From an uncultured Bacteroidales bacterium (GTDB lineage Bacteria; Bacteroidota; Bacteroidia; Bacteroidales; Paludibacteraceae): a DNA stretch of 37,988 nt. Shown here in pieces: positions 1 through 8,036 of the stretch; within the stretch, counting starts at the first letter, position 1; each line of letters begins with the position of its first letter. The stretch is from positions 1 to 37,988 of the forward strand of contig ONEG01000021.1 in assembly GCA_900316845.1 (NCBI GenBank). The letters run 5' to 3'. The notes beneath the pieces are model-generated. The model searched no databases and was not told the DNA's origin. It was given only the letters and a program-made list of their open reading frames with translations. The position numbers and the translations under genes were made by a program.

Positions 1-303
1 GTTAGGCGAGATCTTGATCCGTACCTCGGCTGTGCCTTTCTCGCCGGAGGTGGGAGTCACACGGATCCAACTATCGTTAGTGGTAGCCGACCATGCGCCA
101 TTGGGCGAGGTCAAGGTGAGCGTGTAGTCACCACCCGCATCAGGGCAGGTGATCAACTCCGGGTTCACGGACAGCGTCTGCGGAAGATTCTCCGGTTGGT
201 TCTTGTCCTTACAACCAGCTGCAAACAGCATCAGCGCCGGGAGGAGAAATAAAAAGATCTTTTTCTTAGCCACAAGGGCACGATTAAAATTAATTTTCTT
301 CAT
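1..303 (-). CDS. Lipoprotein with BACON domain, 3' end outside window
   Basis: The reading frame is open from the ATG at 303 to the left edge (101 codons), so the gene is cut by the window. The product starts MKKINFNRALVAKKKIFLFL and reaches a lipobox ending AAGC at about residue 33, so it is probably a lipoprotein exported by Sec and lipidated by signal peptidase II. After it comes a BACON-type beta-sandwich, recognisable from NGAWSATTNDSWIRVTPTSG. BACON domains are common in Bacteroidota surface lipoproteins that bind mucin or glycans; the ligand here is unknown. The n-region is unusually long and contains a second KKKIF start-like segment, as if an ordinary MKKIF signal peptide had been extended at the front. 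It is the last visible gene of the exported-protein run. Confidence 0.75.
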   Translation of the reverse strand, partial: MKKINFNRALVAKKKIFLFLLPALMLFAAGCKDKNQPENLPQTLSVNPELITCPDAGGDYTLTLTSPNGAWSATTNDSWIRVTPTSGEKGTAEVRIKISPN

Positions 304-392
304 TTGTTATTTGTAGTTTGTTATTTATTACTTGTAACCCGGCGCTCACGGGCTCACTCCTCGTATATGTACCAAAATTTGCGGGGTCCCCT

Positions 393-1397
393 TTAACGTA
401 CCGGCTGTCCCAGCACGTTAATTATCTTGCCGTTGCGCTCGATGAAGAGCTGGCCGTCTTTTATAAATTTATGATTTATGGTTTCAGATTTATGATTTAT
501 ATTGTCAATGCCTTGTCCTGCACCTTCGTTGGTGACGAGACGTACGGAAACGCCATTTCCTCTTCTGGCAGCGCCGTCGCTGGCAAGGAGACTCTTATTG
601 TCAAACTCCATTGCGTACTCGGTGTATCCATTTCTCGCGGAGGAAGAAGCGTAGTAACCGTAGTCATTCGGATAACGGATCTCTCCACCTGTGAGATATC
701 CCATAGCCGGGAAGAAGACAGCACCGGCTTCTTCCATTATCTTCCATTGGGCAAGGGTGTATTTGTTGTCATTATAGTTGGTCTGCATATCGAGATTCAG
801 ATTCCGCCATCCATTGCCGGTCTCATACTCCATATAGCAATCCGTGCCGGGCTTGAAAGTTACGCCAGAGGGGAGAACCCACTCGTCCGGCAGCAGAATA
901 ACACCTTTGTACTGATTATCAATCGTAGCGAAACCGAACAGTTTGCCTGCGTTCGGACGCGACTCGATGATATATACCCACTCCTCATGGGTGAGCACGC
1001 GCCAGAGTCCGGCAAAATTGCCTCCGTTCTCAATGGGGTTGTAGATTCCCCAGTCGGCATAGGCATAGTCGCCGGTCAGGTTGTTGTTCTCATTACCGCC
1101 TACAAAGTAGTCAGCCGGATCGGCGGAGGTAGAAGTAGGCTGGTACTCATTGGCACCGCTGTTCCAACCGCTGGTCCCCCAACCGAAATACGCGAGTGCG
1201 TCATTATCGGCTTTATACTGGTAGGCCGCGAACGACCATTTACTTGAAATTTCATGATACTGGAGGAGTCCCTGTGAGAAATGAACGCTGTCTCCGTTAG
1301 TGTTGATGATGAACTTGCCTGAGAGTTCGCCCTCAATAGCGTGGGCTGCAAAGGTGCTTGCTGCAAGCACCAAAGCTGAAAGTAAAAATTTCTTCAT
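393..1397 (-). CDS. Secreted protein, paralogue of the 8037-9017 product
   Basis: A 334-residue exported protein with a classic signal peptide ending in FAAHA. The body has segments such as VHFSQGLLQYH, YFGWGTSGWNSG, WRVLTHEEWVYI and YYASSSARNGY, which recur in a large, poorly characterised family of Bacteroidales secreted proteins and match the 8037-9017 product block by block. The last 25 residues (DGQLFIERNGKIINVLGQPVR) form a short C-terminal module that also ends the paralogue. It resembles a shortened type IX secretion tail, but that assignment is inference. A short linker with an internal repeat (NHKSETINHK) joins the module to the body. The function is unknown; the surface or secreted location is well supported. 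Confidence 0.75.
   Translation of the reverse strand: MKKFLLSALVLAASTFAAHAIEGELSGKFIINTNGDSVHFSQGLLQYHEISSKWSFAAYQYKADNDALAYFGWGTSGWNSGANEYQPTSTSADPADYFVGGNENNNLTGDYAYADWGIYNPIENGGNFAGLWRVLTHEEWVYIIESRPNAGKLFGFATIDNQYKGVILLPDEWVLPSGVTFKPGTDCYMEYETGNGWRNLNLDMQTNYNDNKYTLAQWKIMEEAGAVFFPAMGYLTGGEIRYPNDYGYYASSSARNGYTEYAMEFDNKSLLASDGAARRGNGVSVRLVTNEGAGQGIDNINHKSETINHKFIKDGQLFIERNGKIINVLGQPVR
467..500. repeat. 13-bp direct repeat in the linker codons
   Basis: ATTTATGATTTAT occurs at 467-479 and again at 488-500, exactly 21 bp (seven codons) apart. It encodes the repeated INHK of the linker between the body and the C-terminal module of the 393-1397 product. It is AT-rich and short, and probably a slippage product. 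Confidence 0.6.
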
Positions 1398-1428
1398 ACG
1401 TAACTTTTTTTATAATTAAGAAATAGGC

Positions 1429-1464
1429 TGTACCGGAATGTCGCTCGTACGGCATCCCGGTACA
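1429..1464 (-). terminator. Intergenic hairpin between two exported-protein genes
   Basis: TGTACCGGAATG (1429-1440) faces CATCCCGGTACA (1453-1464) across a 12-nt loop. On the minus-strand RNA the single mismatch becomes a G-U pair, giving a 12-bp stem. It lies just after the stop of the 1475-3013 gene. The tract that follows is U-rich but interrupted, so it may be a weak terminator or an mRNA-stabilising structure. Confidence 0.5.
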
Positions 1465-1474
1465 ATGGCATTTA

Positions 1475-3013
1475 TTAGAATGCGATGATAGCGCGGACTA
1501 CATCAAATTGGTTATCTTCGCCTTTAAAGCCGGAGTACGGTGACATGCTAATGTGCCTTAATCCGTTCGAAACACCTACATTAGCATATGTCGAAGCAAC
1601 CAGTATGGCAAGACCCACACCTAAACGGTCACCGTTTATCTGCTCGGGAGTGACATTATCATATCCTCTGATTGCCAGGAATACTTCATAGCGCTCATTA
1701 ATAGTATTAGTATCGGTGTAGTTCTTGTACTCCTGATACTTGTCACCGGCATTGTCTTTGAGCCAGCTATCCCATCTTGCTTCAATCTCCGCCGCTTCGT
1801 CGGCCGGGCGTCCTTCGCCTGTATTGCATACATAGCAGCACTCGAAGAAATCGCTACAGCTCATAGAACTGCATATCTCTTTGAACGGACAATATGCATC
1901 TGTAGCAGAAGCGATAGCATACTCATCCGTCGTAGGCAGGAGATCGGCACCCTGCACTTTCTGAAGCGCAGTGTTCATAACCGCCAAATTGTCATTGTTG
2001 TGGTTGATGAGCGGATTCATATCGTCATCCACTTTGGAGTTATTGAAATCGCCCGGCTTGGTAAGCGCGGTATTCACCATCAGTGCCGCCTCAAAGATAG
2101 AGGGCACATACCAGCGCGAAGTAGTCAGCGGCGCCTCTATGTCTTTTACGAGATTCATGGCGTTGATATAGAACTCGAAGGGGAATCTACCTTCAGGGTC
2201 ATACTCGCGCGTATATTGCTCCAGCACGGAAGTATAGGTGTAGCCACCCAATCCGCAGAATCCATCACCAGCCCATAAATCTTTGTTCTCAAAATACGGA
2301 CGGATGAGGTCAGCGTACGAAGAATGCTCAATACCCCACTCGGTCAGCGAACCGGAGTTGTCACAGAGAGGGCTGTTGCCCATGTTCATAAACAGATTCT
2401 TTTGATCACTCAGATCGTCATTATTATAGATATAATTAGCAAAATCCTTCATCCATTCGCCTGCCTTTCCTTGCTTGATAGACATTGCCAGACCGTGGGT
2501 GCAGTTCGGATAATCCACCTCGAGGATCGGGTCGAAGAGAGAAGCGTTGCCGAGCCAGTAGATCACCGCAATCACTTTCTTGCCATTAGGATTGGGATTC
2601 TCGCCCCAGGAGCCGTCATTGTAGATATAATCTCCTACTTTCGCGGGCGCCAGGATCGTGATGGAAGCCACCGCCGGCTTTACCTCCGGATACTCGTTAA
2701 TAGAGACAGTGACCGTAGCGGAACCTTCTGCCAGAGCGGTAACCTTACCTTTGCTGTCCACTTTGACCACTTTCTCGTCGGAAGAGGCCCACGCGAGCGT
2801 GTAGTTGACATTGACGTTGGAGGGGGTGACGGTATATTGGATGAGAGCCGTCTCTCCTTCGCTCATGAAATACTCCTGGAAAGCGTCCGCCAGCCGGATC
2901 TGCTGCGGGATCACTTTCTCGTCCTGAGGAGTAGGCTCCTCTTTCTTGTCTTTACAAGATGCCATGGCAAAGACTACTGCTGCCAAGGACATGAAATAAA
3001 AAATCTTTTTCAT
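1475..3013 (-). CDS. Lipoprotein with Big_2 domain and large C-terminal region
   Basis: A 512-residue lipoprotein: MKKIF start, hydrophobic core and lipobox FAMASC at about residue 20, then an acidic, proline-containing tether. Residues about 40-120 form a Big_2 (bacterial Ig-like) fold, shown by TPSNVNVNYTLAWASSDEKV and GKVTALAEGSATVTVS. From about residue 125 a second domain begins with VGDYIYNDGSWGENPNPNG and VIAVIYWLGN, a pattern I know from Bacteroidales surface lipoproteins but cannot assign a function. Outer-membrane display is likely but not proven. It is preceded by the 444-bp hairpin-rich gap. The ATG at 3013 is chosen because it gives a complete lipoprotein signal. Confidence 0.75.
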   Translation of the reverse strand: MKKIFYFMSLAAVVFAMASCKDKKEEPTPQDEKVIPQQIRLADAFQEYFMSEGETALIQYTVTPSNVNVNYTLAWASSDEKVVKVDSKGKVTALAEGSATVTVSINEYPEVKPAVASITILAPAKVGDYIYNDGSWGENPNPNGKKVIAVIYWLGNASLFDPILEVDYPNCTHGLAMSIKQGKAGEWMKDFANYIYNNDDLSDQKNLFMNMGNSPLCDNSGSLTEWGIEHSSYADLIRPYFENKDLWAGDGFCGLGGYTYTSVLEQYTREYDPEGRFPFEFYINAMNLVKDIEAPLTTSRWYVPSIFEAALMVNTALTKPGDFNNSKVDDDMNPLINHNNDNLAVMNTALQKVQGADLLPTTDEYAIASATDAYCPFKEICSSMSCSDFFECCYVCNTGEGRPADEAAEIEARWDSWLKDNAGDKYQEYKNYTDTNTINERYEVFLAIRGYDNVTPEQINGDRLGVGLAILVASTYANVGVSNGLRHISMSPYSGFKGEDNQFDVVRAIIAF

Positions 3014-3457
3014 AATTGTTTTAATTAATTGTTTCCCGGTTGATATTTTTAGTAAATCGAAAATGCGGCGGTTCGGCGCTTGATGCGCCTTCGTCTAATC
3101 GTTCAAAGCCGTTCATTTGAGCAAGCTCAATGCCCGTCTTAGCCCGCTTATTCGTAGTCCGGCACTCGATAGTGCCGTACTACCGCCTTACAAAAATGCG
3201 CTATCGCTTACAAAAATAACAAAAATCCATGCGGTGGGCAATTTTATTTTCTTTATTTTTGTGAGGGATGAAATCCCGTATTTTCGGAAGCAGCCAAGCG
3301 AGTGCCTATCAAGGCAGTCGATTGAGACCAAGGGCATGGAGGACGGTAGGAAGCTTGCTTACTGACCGGCATGCAGGTCCTTGGGCGCGAGAGCCATCAG
3401 GCTCGGTAGGCTGCGCATTTTCGATTTATAATTCAAAGATCACGGGGAAAAGTTAAC
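3014..3457. other. Gene-free gap with a cluster of small hairpins
   Basis: I find no convincing gene in these 444 bases; the open frames at 3117-3365 and 3268-3456 have no recognisable protein signature. The stretch holds at least five short inverted repeats: GGCGC/GCGCC (3075-3089), an almost complete 30-nt palindrome at 3154-3183 with core CGGCACT/AGTGCCG, GGGAT/ATCCC (3265-3277), CGA-TGCCT/AGGCA-TCG (3299-3320) and GAGCC/GGCTC (3391-3404). Several loops read ATCA, CGAT or TTGAT. CTTACAAAAAT occurs twice, 20 bp apart (3187 and 3207). It lies between a beta-barrel gene and a lipoprotein gene and may be a 3' UTR/leader or a decayed structural repeat. Confidence 0.55.
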
Positions 3458-4405
3458 TTATAGATAATAGTTCAACGACAATTGGAAACCGATGTTCTCC
3501 GTACCGTAGAGGCAGGACCAGCTACCGGGGCTGACGAGCAGGTTATACTGCTCCACCTTGCCGGAAAGGGTGCTCAGACCCTCCATGACGGTATAAGTCT
3601 GCGGACGGAAGGTGAACATAACCGGGGAGAAAGTGACTGCCGCTCCCAGAGAGATACGGTCCTGGAAGAACCACTCGATACCCATATCCATTGCGACGCC
3701 TATACCGTGGTGTACGCCGGAGTTATTGGTCTTGAGGGGTCGCGCCCAGCCGATACCCTGCGCAGCCGCAGCTCCGTGATCGGGGTTCAAGGCAGCCGAA
3801 GCACCGTTGATCCAACCGGAATACGGCATCGAGGACGGGATGGGATTGCTATAAGTCATGGCATTGCCGTACGCGAAATTCAGCTTGCCGCCGCCGATAG
3901 CATAGAGGAGGCTGAAGCCCATGGTGAATTTCACTTTCTTACCTTTGACAAACTCCGCACCGAGGACGAGGTTACCAGAGGTGAGGTCGGACTTGACGGC
4001 GTCCGTCACTTTGTTCTCGGAAGCAGGGTCCAGCAGCACTGCTGCGTCGTCCTGTACGTACTCGGAATAATGGATATGCGACCCGCTGAAACCCAACGCC
4101 ATACGCAGGTTCCAGTTCTGTTGGATGCGGTATTTGGCACGGATAGCGAGTACCGGGTCCTGAGAGAGAGCATAGAGCTGTTTCTCGATAGCCATACTGC
4201 CGGAGATAGTACCATTGACCGCCGAACCGGCTTTCGGCTGAACGGTCAGACGCGAAGCGAGGCTGACGGGGTTGAAGGTGATACCTATTGCCCAGGAGCC
4301 TACGCCCGGCTCATTCCACTCTTGCGGTTGCGCTTTCTCGTCCTTGGCGAAGAGAAGAGGCATTGCTACCAGCACCGCAAGTATTGTTGCAAAAATCTTT
4401 TTCAT
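3458..4405 (-). CDS. Outer-membrane beta-barrel protein
   Basis: A 315-residue protein with a cleavable signal peptide (MKKIF start, AMPLLFA end) and alternating amphipathic strands such as WNLRMALGFSGSHIHYSEYV, VKFTMGFSLLYAIG and RISLGAAVTFSPVMFTF. It finishes on an aromatic-rich strand, FQLSLNYYL, the kind of last strand seen in outer-membrane barrels. This pattern supports an outer-membrane beta-barrel of perhaps 8-12 strands; the specific role (porin, adhesin partner, structural barrel) cannot be told. The 4430-4951 lipoprotein gene ends 24 bp upstream, so the two are probably co-transcribed. The hairpin cluster follows the stop codon. Confidence 0.7.
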   Translation of the reverse strand: MKKIFATILAVLVAMPLLFAKDEKAQPQEWNEPGVGSWAIGITFNPVSLASRLTVQPKAGSAVNGTISGSMAIEKQLYALSQDPVLAIRAKYRIQQNWNLRMALGFSGSHIHYSEYVQDDAAVLLDPASENKVTDAVKSDLTSGNLVLGAEFVKGKKVKFTMGFSLLYAIGGGKLNFAYGNAMTYSNPIPSSMPYSGWINGASAALNPDHGAAAAQGIGWARPLKTNNSGVHHGIGVAMDMGIEWFFQDRISLGAAVTFSPVMFTFRPQTYTVMEGLSTLSGKVEQYNLLVSPGSWSCLYGTENIGFQLSLNYYL

Positions 4406-4429
4406 AATGTTGTTGTTTTAATTCACAAT

Positions 4430-4951
4430 TTACTTCGGTTGCTCCAGATCGGGACTGGAGGTGTAAGCCACGGCTGCTACCTCGAGGGGATAGTAATACG
4501 AACTACCTGCCGCGAGGTTCTGTTTTGCAACTTCGCCGAAGAAATCCGCATCGGTCAGTTCCCATTTCTTGGAGACCTTGTTGTAAGCATAAGTAGCATC
4601 CTCGAGCGAGAAAGAACATACGACTTTGACTTCGTCAATGATCACCTTGCCGGGTTGGAGAGCGAGATCAATGGTGAAGTAGCCGTCTTCGTCGGTCTTC
4701 AGGGCATAATGGGTGTAAGCCATCTTGCCTTCGGCGTCCTTCATACCGTAGTAGAGGACGAGTTCCTGGTCTGTCAGCAACTCGGGTTTCTGGGCTTCAC
4801 CTTTGCCGTTGTTGACTGTGTAACGGGCGTAACCGCTTACCGTCACTTTGTCCTTGAGGTCTTTGGAAGAGACCTGCGTCGGCTGGAGGTTCTCACAGCC
4901 GGTCGTGATCAGGGCAATAACTGCCACTGCTAAAAAAAGGATCTTTTTCAT
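4430..4951 (-). CDS. Small lipoprotein (173 aa)
   Basis: The open frame continues upstream to 5080, but the start at 4951 is preferred: it gives MKKILFLAVAVIALITTGC, a complete lipoprotein signal with lipobox ITTGC, while the 43-residue extension would cross the 11-bp repeat tract and bury the signal peptide. The mature part (about 155 residues) has a run of beta-strand-like segments (VTVSGYARYTVNNGKG, DEDGYFTIDLALQPGKVI, VVCSFSLEDATYAY), suggesting a transthyretin- or carboxypeptidase-regulatory-like sandwich. I know no function for it. The barrel gene follows after 24 bp. Their spacing suggests that lipoprotein and barrel work together at the outer membrane, which is inference. Confidence 0.7.
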   Translation of the reverse strand: MKKILFLAVAVIALITTGCENLQPTQVSSKDLKDKVTVSGYARYTVNNGKGEAQKPELLTDQELVLYYGMKDAEGKMAYTHYALKTDEDGYFTIDLALQPGKVIIDEVKVVCSFSLEDATYAYNKVSKKWELTDADFFGEVAKQNLAAGSSYYYPLEVAAVAYTSSPDLEQPK

Positions 4952-5011
4952 TGTTGTGTTAATTTGGTTGTTTGTTATTATATAGGGCTGATTTTTCAAA
5001 ATACCTTGTAA

Positions 5012-5048
5012 GGGTTTTATAAGAGTTTTATAAGGGTTTTGTAAGGGG
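5012..5048. repeat. 11-bp tandem repeat (three copies plus partial)
   Basis: GGGTTTTATAA (5012-5022), GAGTTTTATAA (5023-5033) and GGGTTTTGTAA (5034-5044) follow one another without gaps; a partial unit precedes (CTTGTAA) and follows (GGGG). They sit in the 128-bp gap upstream of the lipoprotein start at 4951. The 11-bp period is close to one helical turn, which would suit an operator array, or they may be slippage products. Confidence 0.8.
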
Positions 5049-5079
5049 CAATACCTACCCAAATATTGTTGCGCGAACA

Positions 5080-6351
5080 CTATTGCCAGCCATGAAAAAT
5101 ATTAGGCTCTCCCTGGAGATAGGCAGCCATGAACGGCGTATAGCCTCCGGCACTATTTACCATGCATAAGCCGGATTGGGTACTTCCTGAAGTGTTTTCC
5201 TTGAAATGCAGCGTCACCGTAGCATTTCCCGAACCGGATGACTGGTTCACGGTAGCCCAGTTGTATTGATTGTTATCCCAGCTGAATTCAATCGTCCATG
5301 GGATATTCGCCTCGATTTGTAGCGTGAAGTCGTGCGCTTCCGCTTTATTCCAATAAGTCCACCCCTCTTTATCAGAACCATAAATTGAAACTCCTATGTA
5401 TGGGTATTTCTGATAGACCATACATGTCACAGAGTTGTCGCCGTTCGAGAACAAGACGGGTATAGGCAATCCCCGTTCATCTTTACGGTTGTAAAAAATA
5501 TTGCCGCTCATATATTTCCATCCGTAGAGCTCTTGCAAGTTCTCCTCACTCAGATTGAACTTCTCCACGGTGATAGTAGCGGAGTTACCGGATTTGGAGA
5601 CAGAGACGTGCGGGTCATTGCATGCGACAGTCCATTCGGCTTCGCTCTCCACATTGACGGTGACGCTTCCTCCGCTGACCGCTACGTCCGCTTCCGTCTT
5701 GTCGAGCTTCAGTTGAGCCACTTTCTTATATCCGGCGCGGCTGACTAAGACGAAGTATTTTCCTTTGCCCGCCGTGAACGTGATGTTCTGCGAAATAGGC
5801 GTCTCGTCCTCCGTTCCTTCTACGGTAAGCGTGAGCGTGGCGTCGCCGTTGCCGGAAGTGGTATTGAGGGATGCCCATTCGGAGTTTTCCAGCTCAGCCG
5901 TCCATTCGGTATTGCTCTTGACCACTATCTCGTAAGTGCCGCCTTCTGCCGGAGCCTCTATATTCTTCGGCGAAACAGAGAACGACACCGACGGATCCGG
6001 CCCGGGCAGGTCTTTCTTGGACACATTTACCGTACATTTGGCTTCAAATTTGCCGCAGGTGGCGGTGATAACAGCCGTACCCGGTCTATCTGCGGTTACT
6101 AATCCTTCCTCATCAACGGAAGCCACACGCTGCTTGTCGCTGTACCATAACACTTTCGGCGCGGTGGCTTTGGCGGAGTCGGGGGTGTATTTGACGTGGA
6201 GCTTGACGCTCTCGCCCTCCTCCAGCGTGACGGAACTCGGTGCGAGTTTGATGCCCTGCAAGGTGATGGCGGGTTCTTCGGGCTGCTTGGGTTCGCAGGC
6301 GGTAAACAACATTGCCGCTACAGCCACGGAAAAAATAAGAATTTTTTTCAT
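5080..6351 (-). CDS. Lipoprotein with Big_2 and several BACON domains
   Basis: A 423-residue lipoprotein: MKKILIFSVAVAAMLFTAC gives a standard lipobox. Residues about 30-110 form a Big_2 Ig-like domain (LEEGESVKLHVKYTPDSA, VASVDEEGLVTADRPGTAVI). Then come BACON-like sandwiches, each with the Trp-bearing signature: SNTEWTAELENSEWASLN (about 145-165), SEAEWTVACNDPHVSVSKS (about 235) and ANIPWTIEFSWDNNQYNW near the C-terminus. BACON repeats are typical of Bacteroidota surface proteins that contact glycans or mucin; direct binding is not shown here. An 11-bp repeat array lies in the gap upstream of its start and another lies just after its stop. Confidence 0.8.
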   Translation of the reverse strand: MKKILIFSVAVAAMLFTACEPKQPEEPAITLQGIKLAPSSVTLEEGESVKLHVKYTPDSAKATAPKVLWYSDKQRVASVDEEGLVTADRPGTAVITATCGKFEAKCTVNVSKKDLPGPDPSVSFSVSPKNIEAPAEGGTYEIVVKSNTEWTAELENSEWASLNTTSGNGDATLTLTVEGTEDETPISQNITFTAGKGKYFVLVSRAGYKKVAQLKLDKTEADVAVSGGSVTVNVESEAEWTVACNDPHVSVSKSGNSATITVEKFNLSEENLQELYGWKYMSGNIFYNRKDERGLPIPVLFSNGDNSVTCMVYQKYPYIGVSIYGSDKEGWTYWNKAEAHDFTLQIEANIPWTIEFSWDNNQYNWATVNQSSGSGNATVTLHFKENTSGSTQSGLCMVNSAGGYTPFMAAYLQGEPNIFHGWQ

Positions 6352-6413
6352 TGTTTTATATAATCTTTAGTTTGTTAGTCGGTTTTCGTCGGGTTTTCCT
6401 CATAGGAACAACA

Positions 6414-6457
6414 TGGTAATAACGCGGTTATCACCCGGTAATCACCCGGTAATCACC
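6414..6457. repeat. 11-bp tandem repeat (four copies)
   Basis: TGGTAATAACG (6414-6424, diverged), CGGTTATCACC (6425-6435), CGGTAATCACC (6436-6446) and CGGTAATCACC (6447-6457) are contiguous. They occupy the gap between the beta-helix gene (stop at 6474) and the start of the BACON lipoprotein gene at 6351. The period equals that of the array at 5012-5048, while the sequence is unrelated. Confidence 0.85.
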
Positions 6458-6473
6458 CGCTTTTGAGTTGATT

Positions 6474-7958
6474 TTAGAGTTTCTGCGCGCCGTAACCGCT
6501 CTTTGCGCCGAAAAGTTTGAGGGCTTTGTCGAAATTATAGCGGTTTCCGTACATAGAGACGCGGATGGTCTCCGAGCCTTGCATATTCATTCCCATGGCA
6601 TTTCGGAACTGGTTCGCCGCGGAGTTGCGGTCGAACGAACTGCTGCTGACGACTTTGAGGTTCGCGAAGGCTTTGAGGTAATCCTGGTCCAGCGCGGAGA
6701 TGAACGAGTCACCCTCTTTGAGTTCGAAATTGCCATCCACCTTCGGGATCACGTGCTCATCAACATCCTCGAACTGCGCCACCTTGACATTGGTCCATTT
6801 GCCGCCGCCGGTAGGAGGCAGTTGGAGGTCGGCTGCGTTCATAAAGAAGGCGTTGTCGTAGATATTGGTCACGCGTTTTGCCTCGATCACTTTGTCGGGT
6901 CCGCTGAGCACATGGGTGCGCGCGATAGCAGCGTAGTTATTGCAGGCAAAGATATTATGATGGATATCGCAGTTGATCTGGGTCATGCACTCGTAGCCGT
7001 AACCCATATCCACCATCTCCTTGTCGCGGCACCAGGAGAAAGCCACGGTGTTGTGATGGAAGGAGACATGCGACGCCTCACCGTTCTTGTCTCCGGCGGT
7101 GATGCGGCACGCTCCGTAACGGTTGGAGATGAAGACGTTATTGCATATCTCCACTTCACCGCAGCGGCTGCCGAACTGCAGGGCGAAATAGACACCGTTA
7201 GCGAAGACGCAATTGCGGATGATCACATTGCCGGCGATCCATCCGTCGGAATGGAAGATCTGGTGCTCCACCTGAGGCGGGATAGCGTCCACCATACGTC
7301 CGGTCTCAAACGCCTTGGACGGACATCCGAAACGCGGGTCGGAGGGGTCAGCAGGCATGTAGTGGTTCTCGTAGCCGAGGTTGACACATATACCGTCGAT
7401 GATGAGGGTGCCTTTGGGTTTCTTCGCCATCACGTCATCCAAGACGCGGTTGGTATGGATCACACCTTTCGAACCGTTGGAACCGAGCTGGTCCTGCGTC
7501 GGCTCAATCTTGGTGATATACTTCATGGGGTTGCGCTCCGTGAAATCGCTGTTCCATCCGCCCTCGAGGGTGATGAAGTTATAGATCTCGATATATCCGG
7601 AGTTCATGTATCCGAGGTAGTTTCCCTCGGCGATACGTACGATAGCTCCGTTCTCTCCGTTGTCGCGAATGAGATTAAGAACCGCTTGCAGTTCCTTCTT
7701 CGGCGTAGCGGCAGACTTACCATCAGCACGACCGGAACCTGCTGCACTGACATAGTAAACAACTCCGCTGCCCTGGACTGCTTCTTTGGAAGCTTTGTCC
7801 TCCTTGGCTTTTTGCTCCTTCTCGATCTCTTTCTTCTTGTCGGATTGCTCGATCGAGCCTTTGATACGCCCTAAAGCATTGCCAAACTGCGCGTTAGCCG
7901 GCAGGGCAAAAGCGATGCATAGAAGCATCACCCAAACGTGTAGAAAAATCTTTTTCAT
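6474..7958 (-). CDS. Secreted right-handed beta-helix protein
   Basis: A 494-residue protein with a signal peptide ending ALPANA, then a lysine/glutamate-rich segment (about 38-60) that looks like a short coiled coil. The main domain starts with YYVSAAGSGRADGKSAATP, the entry motif of DUF1565/pectate-lyase-like proteins, and continues with stacked beta-helix rungs such as IAGNVIIRNCVFANGVYFAL, VEICNNVFISNRYGA, VSFHHNTVAFSWC and CDIHHNIFACNNYAAI. This is a right-handed parallel beta-helix, often found in polysaccharide lyases and surface adhesins. I see no convincing catalytic triad, so lyase activity is not claimed. A strong terminator sits between it and the upstream 8037-9017 gene, so it may depend on read-through or a promoter I cannot see. 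Confidence 0.75.
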   Translation of the reverse strand: MKKIFLHVWVMLLCIAFALPANAQFGNALGRIKGSIEQSDKKKEIEKEQKAKEDKASKEAVQGSGVVYYVSAAGSGRADGKSAATPKKELQAVLNLIRDNGENGAIVRIAEGNYLGYMNSGYIEIYNFITLEGGWNSDFTERNPMKYITKIEPTQDQLGSNGSKGVIHTNRVLDDVMAKKPKGTLIIDGICVNLGYENHYMPADPSDPRFGCPSKAFETGRMVDAIPPQVEHQIFHSDGWIAGNVIIRNCVFANGVYFALQFGSRCGEVEICNNVFISNRYGACRITAGDKNGEASHVSFHHNTVAFSWCRDKEMVDMGYGYECMTQINCDIHHNIFACNNYAAIARTHVLSGPDKVIEAKRVTNIYDNAFFMNAADLQLPPTGGGKWTNVKVAQFEDVDEHVIPKVDGNFELKEGDSFISALDQDYLKAFANLKVVSSSSFDRNSAANQFRNAMGMNMQGSETIRVSMYGNRYNFDKALKLFGAKSGYGAQKL

Positions 7959-8000
7959 TGCAGTGTTTTTTTATGGTTAAAAAAATAGAAAAAATAGCAA

Positions 8001-8026
8001 CCCTGCGGGAAACAAATCCCGCAAGG
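8001..8026 (-). terminator. Rho-independent terminator after the 8037-9017 gene
   Basis: CCCTGCGGGA (8001-8010) pairs with TCCCGCAAGG (8017-8026) around an AACAAA loop. On the minus strand the hairpin is followed within a few bases by two T-runs (7978-8000). It lies 11 bp past the stop codon of the 8037-9017 gene. Confidence 0.8.
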
Positions 8027-8036
8027 CTAAAAGCGT

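Noticed and set aside
318..1247. Long plus-strand frames opposite the exported-protein genes (for example 318-1247, 3482-4933, 6468-7874)
   Set aside because: They lie antisense to genes with clear signal peptides and domains and have no recognisable protein features of their own.
4952..5080. N-terminal extension of the small lipoprotein to 5080
   Set aside because: It would put 43 residues in front of a perfect lipoprotein signal and translate the 11-bp repeats.
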